64,000 nt of DNA from Actinomadura spongiicola (GTDB lineage: Bacteria; Actinomycetota; Actinomycetes; Streptosporangiales; Streptosporangiaceae). A program made the position numbers and the translations under genes. The stretch is from the NCBI RefSeq assembly GCF_003432485.1, contig NZ_QVNQ01000015.1, positions 1 through 64,000 on the forward strand, written 5' to 3'. Below the pieces are notes generated by a model. That model was not told where the DNA came from. It saw only the letters and a program-made list of their open reading frames with translations, and ran no database searches. Shown here one piece after another: positions 17,674 to 26,440 of this stretch (positions are counted from its first letter, which is position 1; each line of letters begins with the position of its first letter).

Positions 17674-18309
17674 GTGAACAGAACGGGGATCATCGCGACC
17701 GCCGTCACCCTCACCACCCTCACCCTGCTGTCACCCGCCACCACCGGTACGGCCGCCGCCGCGCCGCCGCCACCGCCCGAGGCCGAGACGGCGGCGCGGC
17801 ACCTCGCCACCCTCACCGTCCGCGCCGAGGGCTCCGGCGACGGCTACAACCGGGACAAGTTCCCTCACTGGAGCGACCAGGGAGCCAGCTGCAACACCCG
17901 CGAGGTCGTCCTCAAGCGGGACGGGGCGGGCGTCAAGACCGGGTCGAACTGCTCTCCGACCAGCGGGTCGTGGACCAGCCCCTACGACGGCGCGACCTGG
18001 ACGAAGGCGTCCGACATCGACATCGACCACATGGTGCCGCTCGCCGAGGCGTGGCGGTCGGGCGCCTCGTCCTGGTCGACGGCCCGCCGCCGAACGTTCG
18101 CCAACGACCTGACCAGCGCGCAACTGTGGGCCGTCACCGACAACGTCAACCAGGCCAAGGGCGACAAGGACCCGGCGGAGTGGACGCCGCCGCGCGCCTC
18201 GTTCCACTGCATGTACGCCAGGTCGTGGATCGACGTGAAGTACCGCTACGGACTGACCGTCGACTCGGCGGAGAAGTCGGCGCTGAGCCGCCTGCTCGGC
18301 ACCTGCTGA
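17674..18309 (+). CDS. Secreted HNH nuclease (DUF1524 family)
   Basis: 211 residues from a GTG at 17674 with AAGGAG 7 nt upstream. A Sec signal peptide covers roughly residues 1-31 (MNRTGIIATAVTLTTL, then small residues and AAAA before the proline-rich start). The HNH/DUF1524 core is visible: DIDHMVPLAEAW, then FANDLTSAQLWAVTDNVNQAKGDKDPAEW. Two cysteine pairs (CNT, NCS and later FHC, GTC) could form disulfides outside the cell. It is a likely extracellular DNase for nutrition or competition. No immunity gene is evident, which fits an exported scavenging enzyme. Confidence 0.88.
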   Translation: MNRTGIIATAVTLTTLTLLSPATTGTAAAAPPPPPEAETAARHLATLTVRAEGSGDGYNRDKFPHWSDQGASCNTREVVLKRDGAGVKTGSNCSPTSGSWTSPYDGATWTKASDIDIDHMVPLAEAWRSGASSWSTARRRTFANDLTSAQLWAVTDNVNQAKGDKDPAEWTPPRASFHCMYARSWIDVKYRYGLTVDSAEKSALSRLLGTC

Positions 18310-18315
18310 TCCCCC

Positions 18316-18337
18316 GCTCGCCGGCCGGACGGCGGGC
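18316..18337. terminator. GC hairpin between convergent genes
   Basis: GCTCGCCG pairs with CGGCGGGC (one T-G wobble) over a 6-nt loop, directly after the nuclease stop and before the end of the convergent HAD-like gene. Confidence 0.5.
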
Positions 18338-18341
18338 GCGT

Positions 18342-18860
18342 TCAGCGGTCGAGCGCGTTCAGCCAGGTCTCGGCCGCCGCGATGTGCCCGTCGGTCAGGC
18401 CGGTGAGCGGATCGATCTCCACGAGCAGATGCTCGGCGACGTCCGGTTCACCGGCGATGCATTTGGTGGCGTCCGGCTCGTCCTCGAACCACACGAACGG
18501 CCTGCTCTTCGCCCACGCGGCCACATGACGTGCCTTCCACGCGCCGAGCGTCCGTCCCTCGTCGATGCCCGGGAACTGTGGAATCGGCACGAATGGCAAC
18601 TCCGGCAACCCGACCCTGGGCGCTATCCACACATTGGCGTTGTCGCACCAGTAACTGGCCCAGGCCAGTTCCGCGCCGGTGGACTCCGCCAGTTCGAGCA
18701 GGGACGGACCGTGCGCGGGATTGAGCCAGAGCTTGAACGTCATGCCGTTCGGCGAGCACCGCTGCCGCTTAAATCCACGATGCGGCCTCTCGAAAGGATT
18801 GAGAACCCCGTCCACGTCGAGCAGAATCACCGGCGACCCCATACCGGGACCGTACGGCAT
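18342..18860 (-). CDS. HAD-like phosphatase domain protein
   Basis: 172 residues from the ATG at 18860; an internal ATG at 18842 is also possible because neither has a strong ribosome-binding site. The protein starts with the HAD motif I, VILLDVDGVLNPF (nucleophile and acid aspartates), and has WFEDEPDATKC towards the end, a motif IV-like acidic pair. The region between resembles actinomycete 'HAD domain-containing' hypothetical proteins that handle small phosphorylated substrates. No cap domain is obvious. The function is unknown. Confidence 0.7.
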   Translation of the reverse strand: MPYGPGMGSPVILLDVDGVLNPFERPHRGFKRQRCSPNGMTFKLWLNPAHGPSLLELAESTGAELAWASYWCDNANVWIAPRVGLPELPFVPIPQFPGIDEGRTLGAWKARHVAAWAKSRPFVWFEDEPDATKCIAGEPDVAEHLLVEIDPLTGLTDGHIAAAETWLNALDR

Positions 18861-18972
18861 CGGGGGTCCGCCCGTCGAAGGTCGATTCCGGCACGCGAGC
18901 GTCCGCGCTCCGACGTGATCAACATTGGGCGTCCGGGCCGTAGAGTGGACGCCTGAGACGGAGGAGTCCCGG

Positions 18973-19785
18973 ATGAATCGCGAACTGACGTTGATGGCCG
19001 TCCACGCCCACCCCGACGACGAGGTCCTCGGGACGGGCGGCCTCCTCGCGCGCTGCGCCGCCGAGGGCGTTCGCACGGTCCTGGTGACCTGCACCAACGG
19101 GGAGCAGGGCGACGACTCCGGCGGCGTGAAACCCGGTGAGCCGGGGCACGACTCCGCCGAGGTGGCGCAGCGTCGTCTCGCCGAACTGCGCGCGTCCGCC
19201 GACCTGCTCGGCATCGACCATCTGGAGCTGCTCGGCTACCGCGACTCCGGCATGGCGGGCTGGGAGGCCAACGACGACCCGGACGCGTTCGCGAACGTCC
19301 CGCTGGACGAGTCCGCCGGACGGCTGGCCGAACTCATGGAGCACTACCGTCCGCAGGTCGTCGTCACCTACGACGAGAACGGCGGCTACGGGCACCCCGA
19401 CCACATCCAGGCGCACCGGATCGCGCTCGCCGCGGCGGAGAAGACCGGCGTTCCCGACAAGCTGTACTTCGCCGCCATTCCCCGCTCGGGCGTCCGCCGC
19501 ATGTTCGACTCCGTCCGCGAGGCGGGCGTGGAGATCGACTTCGATCCGCCCGAGGACTTCGGCACCCCAGACGAACTGATCACGAGCACCGTGGACGTGT
19601 CCGCGCACGTGGACGTCAAGCGGGAGGCCCTGCGGGCGCACGCGAGCCAGGGCGAGAACATCTTCCTGCTGCGGCTGCCGGACGAGATGCAGCGGATGGC
19701 GTTCTCGTTCGAGGCGTTCGTCCGGCACTACTGCCGCGTCCAGGCGCCCGACAAGGAGGACGACCTGTTCGCCGGGCTCAGGTGA
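18973..19785 (+). CDS. PIG-L family deacetylase (mycothiol conjugate amidase/MshB-like)
   Basis: 270 residues from the ATG at 18973, with GGAGGAG 8 nt upstream. The zinc-binding motif AVHAHPDDEVLGTGG is near the N-terminus, and HPDHIQAHRIA supplies the third ligand. The NGEQGDDSGG segment resembles Mca (mycothiol S-conjugate amidase), which cleaves mycothiol-drug adducts; MshB, which makes mycothiol, is the closest alternative. Sequence alone does not separate them here. No mycothiol synthesis genes are adjacent. Confidence 0.85.
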   Translation: MNRELTLMAVHAHPDDEVLGTGGLLARCAAEGVRTVLVTCTNGEQGDDSGGVKPGEPGHDSAEVAQRRLAELRASADLLGIDHLELLGYRDSGMAGWEANDDPDAFANVPLDESAGRLAELMEHYRPQVVVTYDENGGYGHPDHIQAHRIALAAAEKTGVPDKLYFAAIPRSGVRRMFDSVREAGVEIDFDPPEDFGTPDELITSTVDVSAHVDVKREALRAHASQGENIFLLRLPDEMQRMAFSFEAFVRHYCRVQAPDKEDDLFAGLR

Positions 19786-19792
19786 CCCGCCT

Positions 19793-19810
19793 CGGGCGCG
19801 GTCACGCCCG
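19793..19810. terminator. Small GC hairpin between convergent genes
   Basis: CGGGCG (19793-19798) pairs with CGCCCG (19805-19810) over a 6-nt loop, between the PIG-L and GNAT genes. Confidence 0.4.
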
Positions 19811-19842
19811 GAACGGGCCGTCCGGTGTTTCGCGGGCCGGTT

Positions 19843-20391
19843 TCATCGCACGGTCGGTCCGGACCGCTCGGGCATGAGGTCCGTGGTCGGGTCGATGAAC
19901 CAATGGTTCGCCGGGACGATCCGTCCGGCGAAGACGACGTCCTTCGTTTCGAGGAAGGTGAAACCCAGGGAGCGGCAGATTCCGTTGGACGGAGCGTTCG
20001 TCGTCGCCGGAAAGGCGTGGACGATGCCCCAGCGGTTCTCGTCACGCGCCGTCTCCAGGACCATCCGCACGGCGCGCTTGCCCACGCCCCGGCCCTGGAA
20101 GTCCGGCAGGACCATCCAACCGATCTCGGAGAAGACCGTGCCGTCCACATCGTGCGGCCAGAGCGTCACCATGCCCGCCACCGATTCGGGCCGGCGCGGG
20201 TCGGGGACGATCATCTTGATCCAGGCCAGGCCCGCCGCCGCCTCGCCGACATCGCGGCGCACCTTCTCCTCGATTCCGGCGCGGGGCAGTGGACCGCCGA
20301 GTTCGGCCATCATGACGGGATCACAGCGCATCCGGACGTAGGCGTCCACGTCGCCGAGCTCGACATCACGCAGATACAGCCCCGCCGTCAC
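19843..20391 (-). CDS. GNAT-family N-acetyltransferase
   Basis: 182 residues from the GTG at 20391 (GAGAGA about 10 nt upstream); the open frame runs to 20781 but its extra part is a shadow of the VOC gene. The RimJ/RimL-type GNAT layout is visible: LYLRDVELGDVDAYVRMR start, IGWMVLPDFQGRGVGKRAV with the acetyl-CoA pyrophosphate loop (Q/RxxGxG/A), and NAPSNGICRSLGFTFLET near the end. The substrate is unknown. It lies 70 nt downstream of the VOC gene on the same strand. Confidence 0.85.
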   Translation of the reverse strand: MTAGLYLRDVELGDVDAYVRMRCDPVMMAELGGPLPRAGIEEKVRRDVGEAAAGLAWIKMIVPDPRRPESVAGMVTLWPHDVDGTVFSEIGWMVLPDFQGRGVGKRAVRMVLETARDENRWGIVHAFPATTNAPSNGICRSLGFTFLETKDVVFAGRIVPANHWFIDPTTDLMPERSGPTVR

Positions 20392-20461
20392 GACCGCGAT
20401 TCTCTCAAAGCGGGGCCTCGCCGGCTCCGTCTCGACGCGTGTCGCCCGGGGCCGATGTCGC

Positions 20462-20824
20462 TCAGGGCCGGTAAGTGCCGAAATACCATTCGTTGCCGTC
20501 CGGGTCGCGGGCCCCGTAATCACGGGAGCCGTAGTCCTGGTCGGCGAGCTCGCGGAAGATCTCGGCGCCCGCGGCCTTCGCGCGGTCGTGGTGGGCGTCC
20601 GGGTCGTCGACCGCGACGTAGAGCGCCGAGGTCCCGGGCTCGCCGTTGCCGAACATGAGCAGGCCGGTGTCGAACCGCATCTCGGCATGGACGATCTTGC
20701 CACCGTCGTCCTTGTGGACGGCCACCGGCTCGAAACCGAACGCCTTCTCCAGCCACTCCATGGACTTCGCGGTGTCGGCACAGTTGATCAGCGGGTAGAA
20801 GGTCCTGCGGATCTCCAAGGTCAT
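20462..20824 (-). CDS. VOC-family (glyoxalase/PhnB-like) protein
   Basis: 120 residues forming two beta-alpha-beta-beta-beta modules. The N-terminus (RRTFYPLINCADTAKSMEWL) and C-terminus (DPDGNEWYFGTYRP) match PhnB-like VOC proteins; the last Glu-containing motif is a usual metal ligand. The fold serves glyoxalases, fosfomycin-resistance enzymes and dioxygenases, so the role cannot be fixed. AAGGAGGACGCC precedes the ATG. It is divergent from the kinase-like gene at 20972. Confidence 0.85.
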   Translation of the reverse strand: MTLEIRRTFYPLINCADTAKSMEWLEKAFGFEPVAVHKDDGGKIVHAEMRFDTGLLMFGNGEPGTSALYVAVDDPDAHHDRAKAAGAEIFRELADQDYGSRDYGARDPDGNEWYFGTYRP

Positions 20825-20971
20825 GGCGTCCTCCTTGCTCGTTGCCTACCCGCCCAGCCTGGAGGTAACGGATCCGTCCGTCTTGGACGAATGTGACTTC
20901 GGCGGCCGGGGCGTCCGCTCCCTCGACTGTTACTCTCCGTTGTTCGCCCGTGTCGGAAGGAAACCCGCACC

Positions 20972-22036
20972 GTGCAGCCAGAGCAGATCGACCGCGCGCT
21001 GGTGGACTTCGACGTCCTCGACGGCTGGATGCGCGGTCAGGGCCTTCCGGGCGGCCCGTTTGAGGACGTCCGGCCACTGGCCGGGGGCACGCAGAACACG
21101 ATGGTCAGGTTCCGGCGGGGTGGCCGCGACTACGTGCTGCGGCGCGGCCCGAGCCGTCTGCGCGCCCGGACGAACGACGTCCTGCGCCGCGAGGCCCGCG
21201 TCCTGGCCGCGCTGGACGGCACCGACGTCCCCGCGCCGCGACTCATCGCCGCCTGCCCGGACGAGTCCGTCATGGGCGGCGCGGTGTTCTACCTGATGAC
21301 CCTGGTCGAGGGGTTCAACGCCTCGGTGACGCTGCCGCGGCCGCACGCGGGCGACGCGTCCGTCCGCCACGAGATGGGGTTGAACGCGGCCCGCGCGGCG
21401 GCGGCCCTGGGCGCGGTCGACCACGAGGCCGTCGGGTTGGGCGACTTCGGCAGGCCCGCCGGGTTCTTGGAGCGGCAGGTGAGCCGCTGGCTGTCGGAGC
21501 TCGACTCCTACGGCGCGCTGGACGGCTATCCGGGCCCCGACATCCCCGGCCTGGACGACGTGGCCCGCCGGTTGGAGGAGCGCCGCCCGACGCGGTGGAG
21601 GCCGGGAATCCTGCACGGCGACTACCACCTGGCCAACCTGATGTACTCCCCTGACGGGCCCGGGGTGGCCGCGATCGTCGACTGGGAGATGTGCACGATC
21701 GGCGATCCGCTCCTCGACCTCGGCTGGCTGCTGGCCACCTGGCCCGACCGCGCCGACGAGTGCGCGGCGCTGGCCGGGCCGCTCGGCGAGGCGGGCGGTC
21801 TGCCCACGGCGGACGAACTGGCCGACGCCTACGCCGAACGCGCGGACGCCGTCACCGGACGCGACCTGGACTCCCTCCCCTGGTACGGGGCGCTCGCGTG
21901 TTTCAAACTCGGCATCCTCCTGGAGGGCACGAACGCCCGCGCATTCGCCGGAAAGGCGCCGAGGGACACGGGCGACCTGCTGCATTGGATCACCCTCGAC
22001 CTGTTCCGCCGCGCCCAGACGTTCCTGGATTCGTGA
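20972..22036 (+). CDS. APH/ACAD10-type phosphotransferase family protein
   Basis: 354 residues from a GTG at 20972 (GGAAGGAAACC upstream). Protein-kinase-like fold: a glycine-rich start (LAGGTQNTMVRFRRGGRDYVLRRGP), the catalytic HGDYHLANLMY motif, and the metal-binding VDWEMCTIGDPLLDLGWLL. All key residues are present, unlike the pseudokinase at 53571. This subfamily clusters with acyl-CoA dehydrogenase 10/11 N-domains that phosphorylate 4-hydroxy acyl-CoAs; no acyl-CoA dehydrogenase is adjacent. It is unlikely to be a true aminoglycoside resistance enzyme. Confidence 0.85.
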   Translation: MQPEQIDRALVDFDVLDGWMRGQGLPGGPFEDVRPLAGGTQNTMVRFRRGGRDYVLRRGPSRLRARTNDVLRREARVLAALDGTDVPAPRLIAACPDESVMGGAVFYLMTLVEGFNASVTLPRPHAGDASVRHEMGLNAARAAAALGAVDHEAVGLGDFGRPAGFLERQVSRWLSELDSYGALDGYPGPDIPGLDDVARRLEERRPTRWRPGILHGDYHLANLMYSPDGPGVAAIVDWEMCTIGDPLLDLGWLLATWPDRADECAALAGPLGEAGGLPTADELADAYAERADAVTGRDLDSLPWYGALACFKLGILLEGTNARAFAGKAPRDTGDLLHWITLDLFRRAQTFLDS

Positions 22037-22424
22037 GCTGTATTTATTGCAGGCCCGGCCCACTGCGCTCGCCTGGCGGCTCGCTACGTGACCGTCCCTG
22101 GGGCGAACGCGACATCGCTTCGCGATCCACCCGGTTCCGCTCGCCTCCGGCGTCGCTCCACCGGGCGGATCACGCGTTCGCGTGCGGGCTGAGGTCACCT
22201 CGTAACAGGTACTGGGGGCCACACGGGGGCGCGGGTTGCAAAATCGGGCCGGGCGACGCAGCCTGGAGGTGATCGGTGAGAGCGGGGCAGTCGGTGACGC
22301 CCTTGCGCCGAATAGACGGCGAATCGAGCCACTCGCCCCGTTCCGCCGGTCGACGCGCGGCCGGTAGAAGGCCAGGTCGGATTCCTGCCAGCGCGACGGC
22401 GTCCACTGCGGGCATGCTCACTCC
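22037..22424. other. Intergenic region
   Basis: 388 nt without a supported gene. It contains a small perfect hairpin, ATCGCTTCGCGAT (near 22113), and CGCTCGCCTGGCGGCTCGC-type low-complexity sequence often seen between actinomycete genes. No promoter could be assigned with confidence. Confidence 0.4.
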
Positions 22425-23363
22425 ATGGACGGAACATTCCGCTTTGGCGTCGTCGGCGAGTCGATCCGTTCCGGCGCCGAACTCGCCGACACGGCGCGGC
22501 GCGCCGAGGACCTCGGATACGACGTGCTGGTGCTGCGCGACCACTTCGTCGCCGAACCGTTCGGCGACCAGCTCGCGCCGATGGTCGCGCTGGCCTCGGC
22601 CGCGTCCGTCACCGGTACGCTCCATCTGGGCACGATGGTCCTGGCCAACGACTACCGGCACCCGGTGATGCTCGCCAAGGAGGCGGCGACCCTCGACCAT
22701 CTTTCGGGCGGACGGTTCGAGCTGGGCATCGGTGCGGGCTGGTCGCGCGAGGAGTACGCCGCCGCCGGGATGCCGTTCGACGCGGCGGGCACGAGGGTCG
22801 GGCGGCTGGAGGAGTCGCTGCGGATCCTCCGGAGCCTCCTCGACGGCGAGAAGACCACGTTCGCCGGGGAGCACTACCGCGTGGACGGCCTGACGGTGTT
22901 CCCGACGCCCGCACGGCGTCCACCGCTCGTCGTCGGGGCCGGAAGCAGGCGCATGCTCGGCATCGCCGGGCGGCACGCCGACACCATCGGCATCCTCCCC
23001 CGCGCCCTCCCCGAAGGGACGATCTCGGACGAGATCACCGAGCGGCTCCCGGACACGATCGGCCGCAAGGTCGACTGGGTCAGGGAGGCCGCCGACGGCC
23101 GCGACGTCGAACTGAGCATGATGGTGACGCCCGTGTTCGGCGCCGATCCGCGCCGGACCGCCGCCAAGGTGGCCGTGATGCGAGGCTGGGGGACGGCGGC
23201 GGCCGAACTCGTCCTCGACATGCCGTCCCAGTTCGTCGGACCGCCGGAGCACATCGCCGAGCAGATGCTCGCCCGTCGGGACCGCTACGGCTTCACCTAC
23301 TACCAGGTGCCGGACGCGATGCTGGAGAATTTCGCCCCGGTCATCCCGCTCCTGACCGGCTGA
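22425..23363 (+). CDS. LLM-class F420-dependent oxidoreductase (TIGR03621-type)
   Basis: 312 residues, a luciferase-like TIM barrel. It begins FRFGVVGESIRSGAELADTA and has HLGTMVLANDYRHPVMLAKE, the LDHLSGGRFELGIGAGWSREEY signature (cofactor-phosphate binding), and the PPLVVGAGSRRMLGIAGRHAD strand. These match actinobacterial F420-dependent family members. The substrate is unknown. It is a single gene with its own strong terminator. Confidence 0.87.
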   Translation: MDGTFRFGVVGESIRSGAELADTARRAEDLGYDVLVLRDHFVAEPFGDQLAPMVALASAASVTGTLHLGTMVLANDYRHPVMLAKEAATLDHLSGGRFELGIGAGWSREEYAAAGMPFDAAGTRVGRLEESLRILRSLLDGEKTTFAGEHYRVDGLTVFPTPARRPPLVVGAGSRRMLGIAGRHADTIGILPRALPEGTISDEITERLPDTIGRKVDWVREAADGRDVELSMMVTPVFGADPRRTAAKVAVMRGWGTAAAELVLDMPSQFVGPPEHIAEQMLARRDRYGFTYYQVPDAMLENFAPVIPLLTG

Positions 23364-23405
23364 GCGGGGCGGGATCCCGTGGGCCGCCGCGCGTCCTGAG
23401 GGCGG

Positions 23406-23448
23406 GACGGCCGCCGCCCCGCCGGGGCGGCGCGGGGCGGCGGCCGTC
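23406..23448 (+). terminator. Strong 15-bp hairpin terminator
   Basis: GACGGCCGCCGCCCC (23406-23420) pairs perfectly with GGGGCGGCGGCCGTC (23434-23448) across a 13-nt GC-rich loop, 42 nt after the LLM oxidoreductase stop. The remaining DNA to 23836 (about 390 nt) is extremely GC-rich; a 130-codon minus-strand frame there is low complexity and I do not call it a gene. Confidence 0.75.
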
Positions 23449-23836
23449 GGCGCCGCGTGCCGGGCCGGCCACCCGGGCAACGCGGACGCCGGGGAGTCCG
23501 GGCCGACCACGGCGACCGGGCTCCCGGGAGGACGACCCGGCAGTACCGCGGTGCGGTGCTGCCGGCTCGCGACGCGTATGACCTTCTCCAGGAGACGGGA
23601 GCCGCACGGGCGCGGCTCGCGTCTCCTCCGGTGCGTCCAGGGCCCGTTCGAGCGCCCGGACGGTTCCGTCCGGTGCGGCGAGCGCCCCGACCACCCCCGT
23701 GGCGGGGAGCGGCGGCGGCGTTGGAACGGGCATGCGGCGAGCATGTGACCGCGCGCCGGTCCCGACAAGGCCACCGTTTCAATGAGTGAAAAGGGCGTCT
23801 TGTCGGTTATGGCAGGAATGACGCACGCTGCCACCC

Positions 23837-24589
23837 ATGAGCGAAACACCCTCCAGGAACGCGCCGCAGCGGGTCGCCCTCGTCACCGGCGCGGCGGGCG
23901 GTCTGGGGCGGGAGTTCGCGGCCACCCTCGCCCGCCGCGGGCACCGGGTCGCGGGCCTCGACCTCGCCGACATGTCCGAGACCGCCGAGCTGATCGGCGA
24001 CGCGTTCCATCCCGTACGCGCGGACGTGACGGACCCGGATGAGGTCGAGTCCGCGGTGGCGGAGGTCGCCGCCCGGTTCGGCGGGCTGCACATCGTGGTC
24101 AACAACGCCGGGATCTACCCGCCGCTGGAGTTCGAGAAGACGACGCTGGAGGACTGGCGCCGGATCATGCGGGTGAACCTGGATGGACCGTTCCTGGTCA
24201 CGTCCGCGGCGCTCCCGTACCTGAAGGCCGCCGGTTGGGGACGGATCGTGAACATCGTCTCGGCCGTGGTGTTCCTCGGGCCCCCCGACCTGGTCGCCTA
24301 CACCACGTCCAAGGCCGGTCTCGTGGGGTTCACGCGGGCGCTGTCCAGCGCGGTCGGCGAGTACGGCATCACGGTGAACGCGATCGCGCCCGGCCTCACC
24401 CGCACCGAGACGGCGGCGCGGACCACCGGCGCGGACGGCGGGTTCGAGCGGGTCCGCGACCTGCAGGTCGTGCGGGCCATCGAGGAACCCGGCGACCTGG
24501 TGTCCACGCTGCTGTACGTGGTCGACGAGGGCAGCGGCTTCCTCACCGGGCAGACGATCAACATCGACGGCGGTTCCGCCAAGCACTGA
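23837..24589 (+). CDS. Short-chain dehydrogenase/reductase
   Basis: 250 residues, a classical SDR. Cofactor motif VTGAAGGLGREFA (TGxxxGxG), NNAG (in IVVNNAGIY), catalytic serine in NIVSAVVFLG, and YTTSK (YxxxK) are intact; PGLTRTETAART and INIDGGSAKH complete the fold. The aspartate in VAGLDLADM after the second strand suggests NAD(H) preference. It is the first gene of a cluster with a benzoylformate decarboxylase and an IclR regulator, so it may oxidise an aromatic alcohol or hydroxy acid such as mandelate; that role is inference from context. Confidence 0.9.
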   Translation: MSETPSRNAPQRVALVTGAAGGLGREFAATLARRGHRVAGLDLADMSETAELIGDAFHPVRADVTDPDEVESAVAEVAARFGGLHIVVNNAGIYPPLEFEKTTLEDWRRIMRVNLDGPFLVTSAALPYLKAAGWGRIVNIVSAVVFLGPPDLVAYTTSKAGLVGFTRALSSAVGEYGITVNAIAPGLTRTETAARTTGADGGFERVRDLQVVRAIEEPGDLVSTLLYVVDEGSGFLTGQTINIDGGSAKH

Positions 24590-24725
24590 CAGTGGGCCCC
24601 GCCGAACCGGCGGGGCCGGCACACCGAAACCGCCCCCTCCCCCGGGGCGTTGACCATGTGAGGCCCCCTCCCGGGGGCGGCTACCGAAACAGCCCGCGCC
24701 CCGGCCGGGCACTGAAAGGCAGAAC

Positions 24726-26369
24726 ATGAGGCCGATCGAGGCGCTGCTGGAGATCGCTCGCGACGAGGGCGTCACCCAGATATTCGGCAACCCCGGCACG
24801 ACGGAACTCCCCCTGATGGACGCGCTGGTGGAGGCGCCCGATCTCCGGTACGTGCTGGGCTTGCAGGAGGGGTCCGTCGTGGCGATGGCCGACGGGTACG
24901 CCCGCGCGTCGCGCCGCACGTCCATGGTCAGCCTGCACGTCGCGGCGGGCGTCGCCAACGGGTTGATCGGCATGCTGAACGCGATGCGGTCCCGCACCCC
25001 CATGGTGATCGTCGCGGGGCAGCAGGACCGGCGTCATCTCGTCCAGGACCCGATGCTGTCGGGCGACCTGGTGGGGCTGGCCGCTTCGACGACCAAGCAC
25101 GCGGTGGAGGTCCAGCACGCCTACGACCTGCCGATCGTGCTGCGGCGCGCGTTCGCGCTCGCGGCGCGCCCGCCCGCCGGTCCCGTGCTGGTGTCGGTCC
25201 CCATGGACCTGCTGGAGGAGGACACCGACGTCGCGGTGCCGGCGCGCTCCCCGGTGACGGGTCCGGGCGCGGCCCCCGTGCACGACGCGGTGGCGCTGCT
25301 CGCCGGCGCCGAACGTCCCGTGGTGATCGCCGGTGACGGGGTCGGCCGCGCGGGCGCCGTCGCCGACCTGGTCGCGGTGGCCGAACGGCTCGGCGCGACC
25401 GTCTACCACCAGCCGATGAACGACGGGATCGACTTCCCCACCGGCCACCCCCTGTACGCGGGGATGCTGGCGCCGCGCAACGCGATCATCCGCGAGCGGC
25501 TCGCCGCGCACGACGTGGCGCTCATCGTCGGCTGCCACGCGTTCATGCCGCACCACTACACACCCGGCCCGTCCGTCCCCGACGGGCTCGCGATCGTGCA
25601 GGTGGATGAGGACCCGGCGGAGATCGGCCGGAACTTCGCCGTCCGGCACGGCCTCACCGGCAACCTGTCGGAGACGCTGTGGGCGCTCGCCGGGCAGCTG
25701 GACGGCCGCGTCCCGGAGGCGCGGGAGCGCATCGAGCGGCTCGGCGCGGAGCACGCCGCGGCCAGGAGCGAGGTGGAGGATCGCGCCCGCGCCGCGTACG
25801 GGGCGTCCCCGATGGCACCGCGCGCCGCCGCCCATGCCGTCGCCGCCGGGCTCCCCCACGGCACGGTGGTGGTCGAGGAGGCGATCACCGCGGGGCTGGA
25901 GCTGCGCGCGGTGCTGCGCCAGGACCTGCCCGGTTCGTACGTGCACACGGTCGGCGGCGGACTCGGCTGGGGCATCGGCGCGGCCATCGGCACCAGGCTC
26001 GGCAACCCGGAGCGTCCCGTGGTGGCGGTGCTCGGCGACGGGTGCGCGATGTTCGGAATTCAGGGGCTTTGGAGCGCGGCCCGCTACGAAGTTCCCGTAG
26101 CCTTCGTCGTGATGAACAACGGCGAGTACAGAACGTTGAAGAACACCCTCGACGAGGGTGGCGGCGCCTCGGCGAAGCACGGACAGTACGTCGGCATGGA
26201 CCTCAACCCGCCGGCGCTCGACTGGCAGAGCGCCGCGCGCCTGTTCGGCATCGACGCGGTCCGCGCCGGCTCCGCCGAAGAGCTGCGCGACGCCGTCGCC
26301 GGTGTCAAGTCGCTCGACGCCCCGCTTCTCATCGAGGCCCCCATCACCGGGCACGGTGAAGGCGCTTGA
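24726..26369 (+). CDS. mdlC: Benzoylformate decarboxylase (ThDP-dependent)
   Basis: 547 residues with the three ThDP-enzyme domains. The catalytic glutamate is in YVLGLQEGSVVAMADGYARA, the His70 equivalent in SLHVAAGVANGL, the His281 equivalent in HAFMPHHYTPG, and the ThDP/Mg motif runs from GDGCAMFG to NNGEYRTLK. The Ser26 equivalent of the Pseudomonas enzyme is threonine here (GNPGTTELPLM). It would convert benzoylformate (phenylglyoxylate) to benzaldehyde plus CO2. GAAAGGCAGAAC precedes the ATG. The SDR lies 136 nt upstream and the IclR gene follows directly, a plausible mandelate-type catabolic unit without its own benzaldehyde dehydrogenase. Confidence 0.85.
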   Translation: MRPIEALLEIARDEGVTQIFGNPGTTELPLMDALVEAPDLRYVLGLQEGSVVAMADGYARASRRTSMVSLHVAAGVANGLIGMLNAMRSRTPMVIVAGQQDRRHLVQDPMLSGDLVGLAASTTKHAVEVQHAYDLPIVLRRAFALAARPPAGPVLVSVPMDLLEEDTDVAVPARSPVTGPGAAPVHDAVALLAGAERPVVIAGDGVGRAGAVADLVAVAERLGATVYHQPMNDGIDFPTGHPLYAGMLAPRNAIIRERLAAHDVALIVGCHAFMPHHYTPGPSVPDGLAIVQVDEDPAEIGRNFAVRHGLTGNLSETLWALAGQLDGRVPEARERIERLGAEHAAARSEVEDRARAAYGASPMAPRAAAHAVAAGLPHGTVVVEEAITAGLELRAVLRQDLPGSYVHTVGGGLGWGIGAAIGTRLGNPERPVVAVLGDGCAMFGIQGLWSAARYEVPVAFVVMNNGEYRTLKNTLDEGGGASAKHGQYVGMDLNPPALDWQSAARLFGIDAVRAGSAEELRDAVAGVKSLDAPLLIEAPITGHGEGA

Positions 26370-26440
26370 CGCCCGTGACCAGGACCGTCGCCCGGTTCCC
26401 CGCACTTGCCGACAGGCACGATCCCGGTGACCATCGAGTC

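Noticed and set aside
20972..22036. Aminoglycoside resistance kinase
   Set aside because: Motifs fit the broad ACAD10/APH-fold family; nothing ties it to a drug substrate.
23341..23733. 130-codon minus-strand ORF in the GC-rich intergenic region
   Set aside because: Pro/Arg/Gly-rich, no domain, and it overlaps the strong terminator stem.
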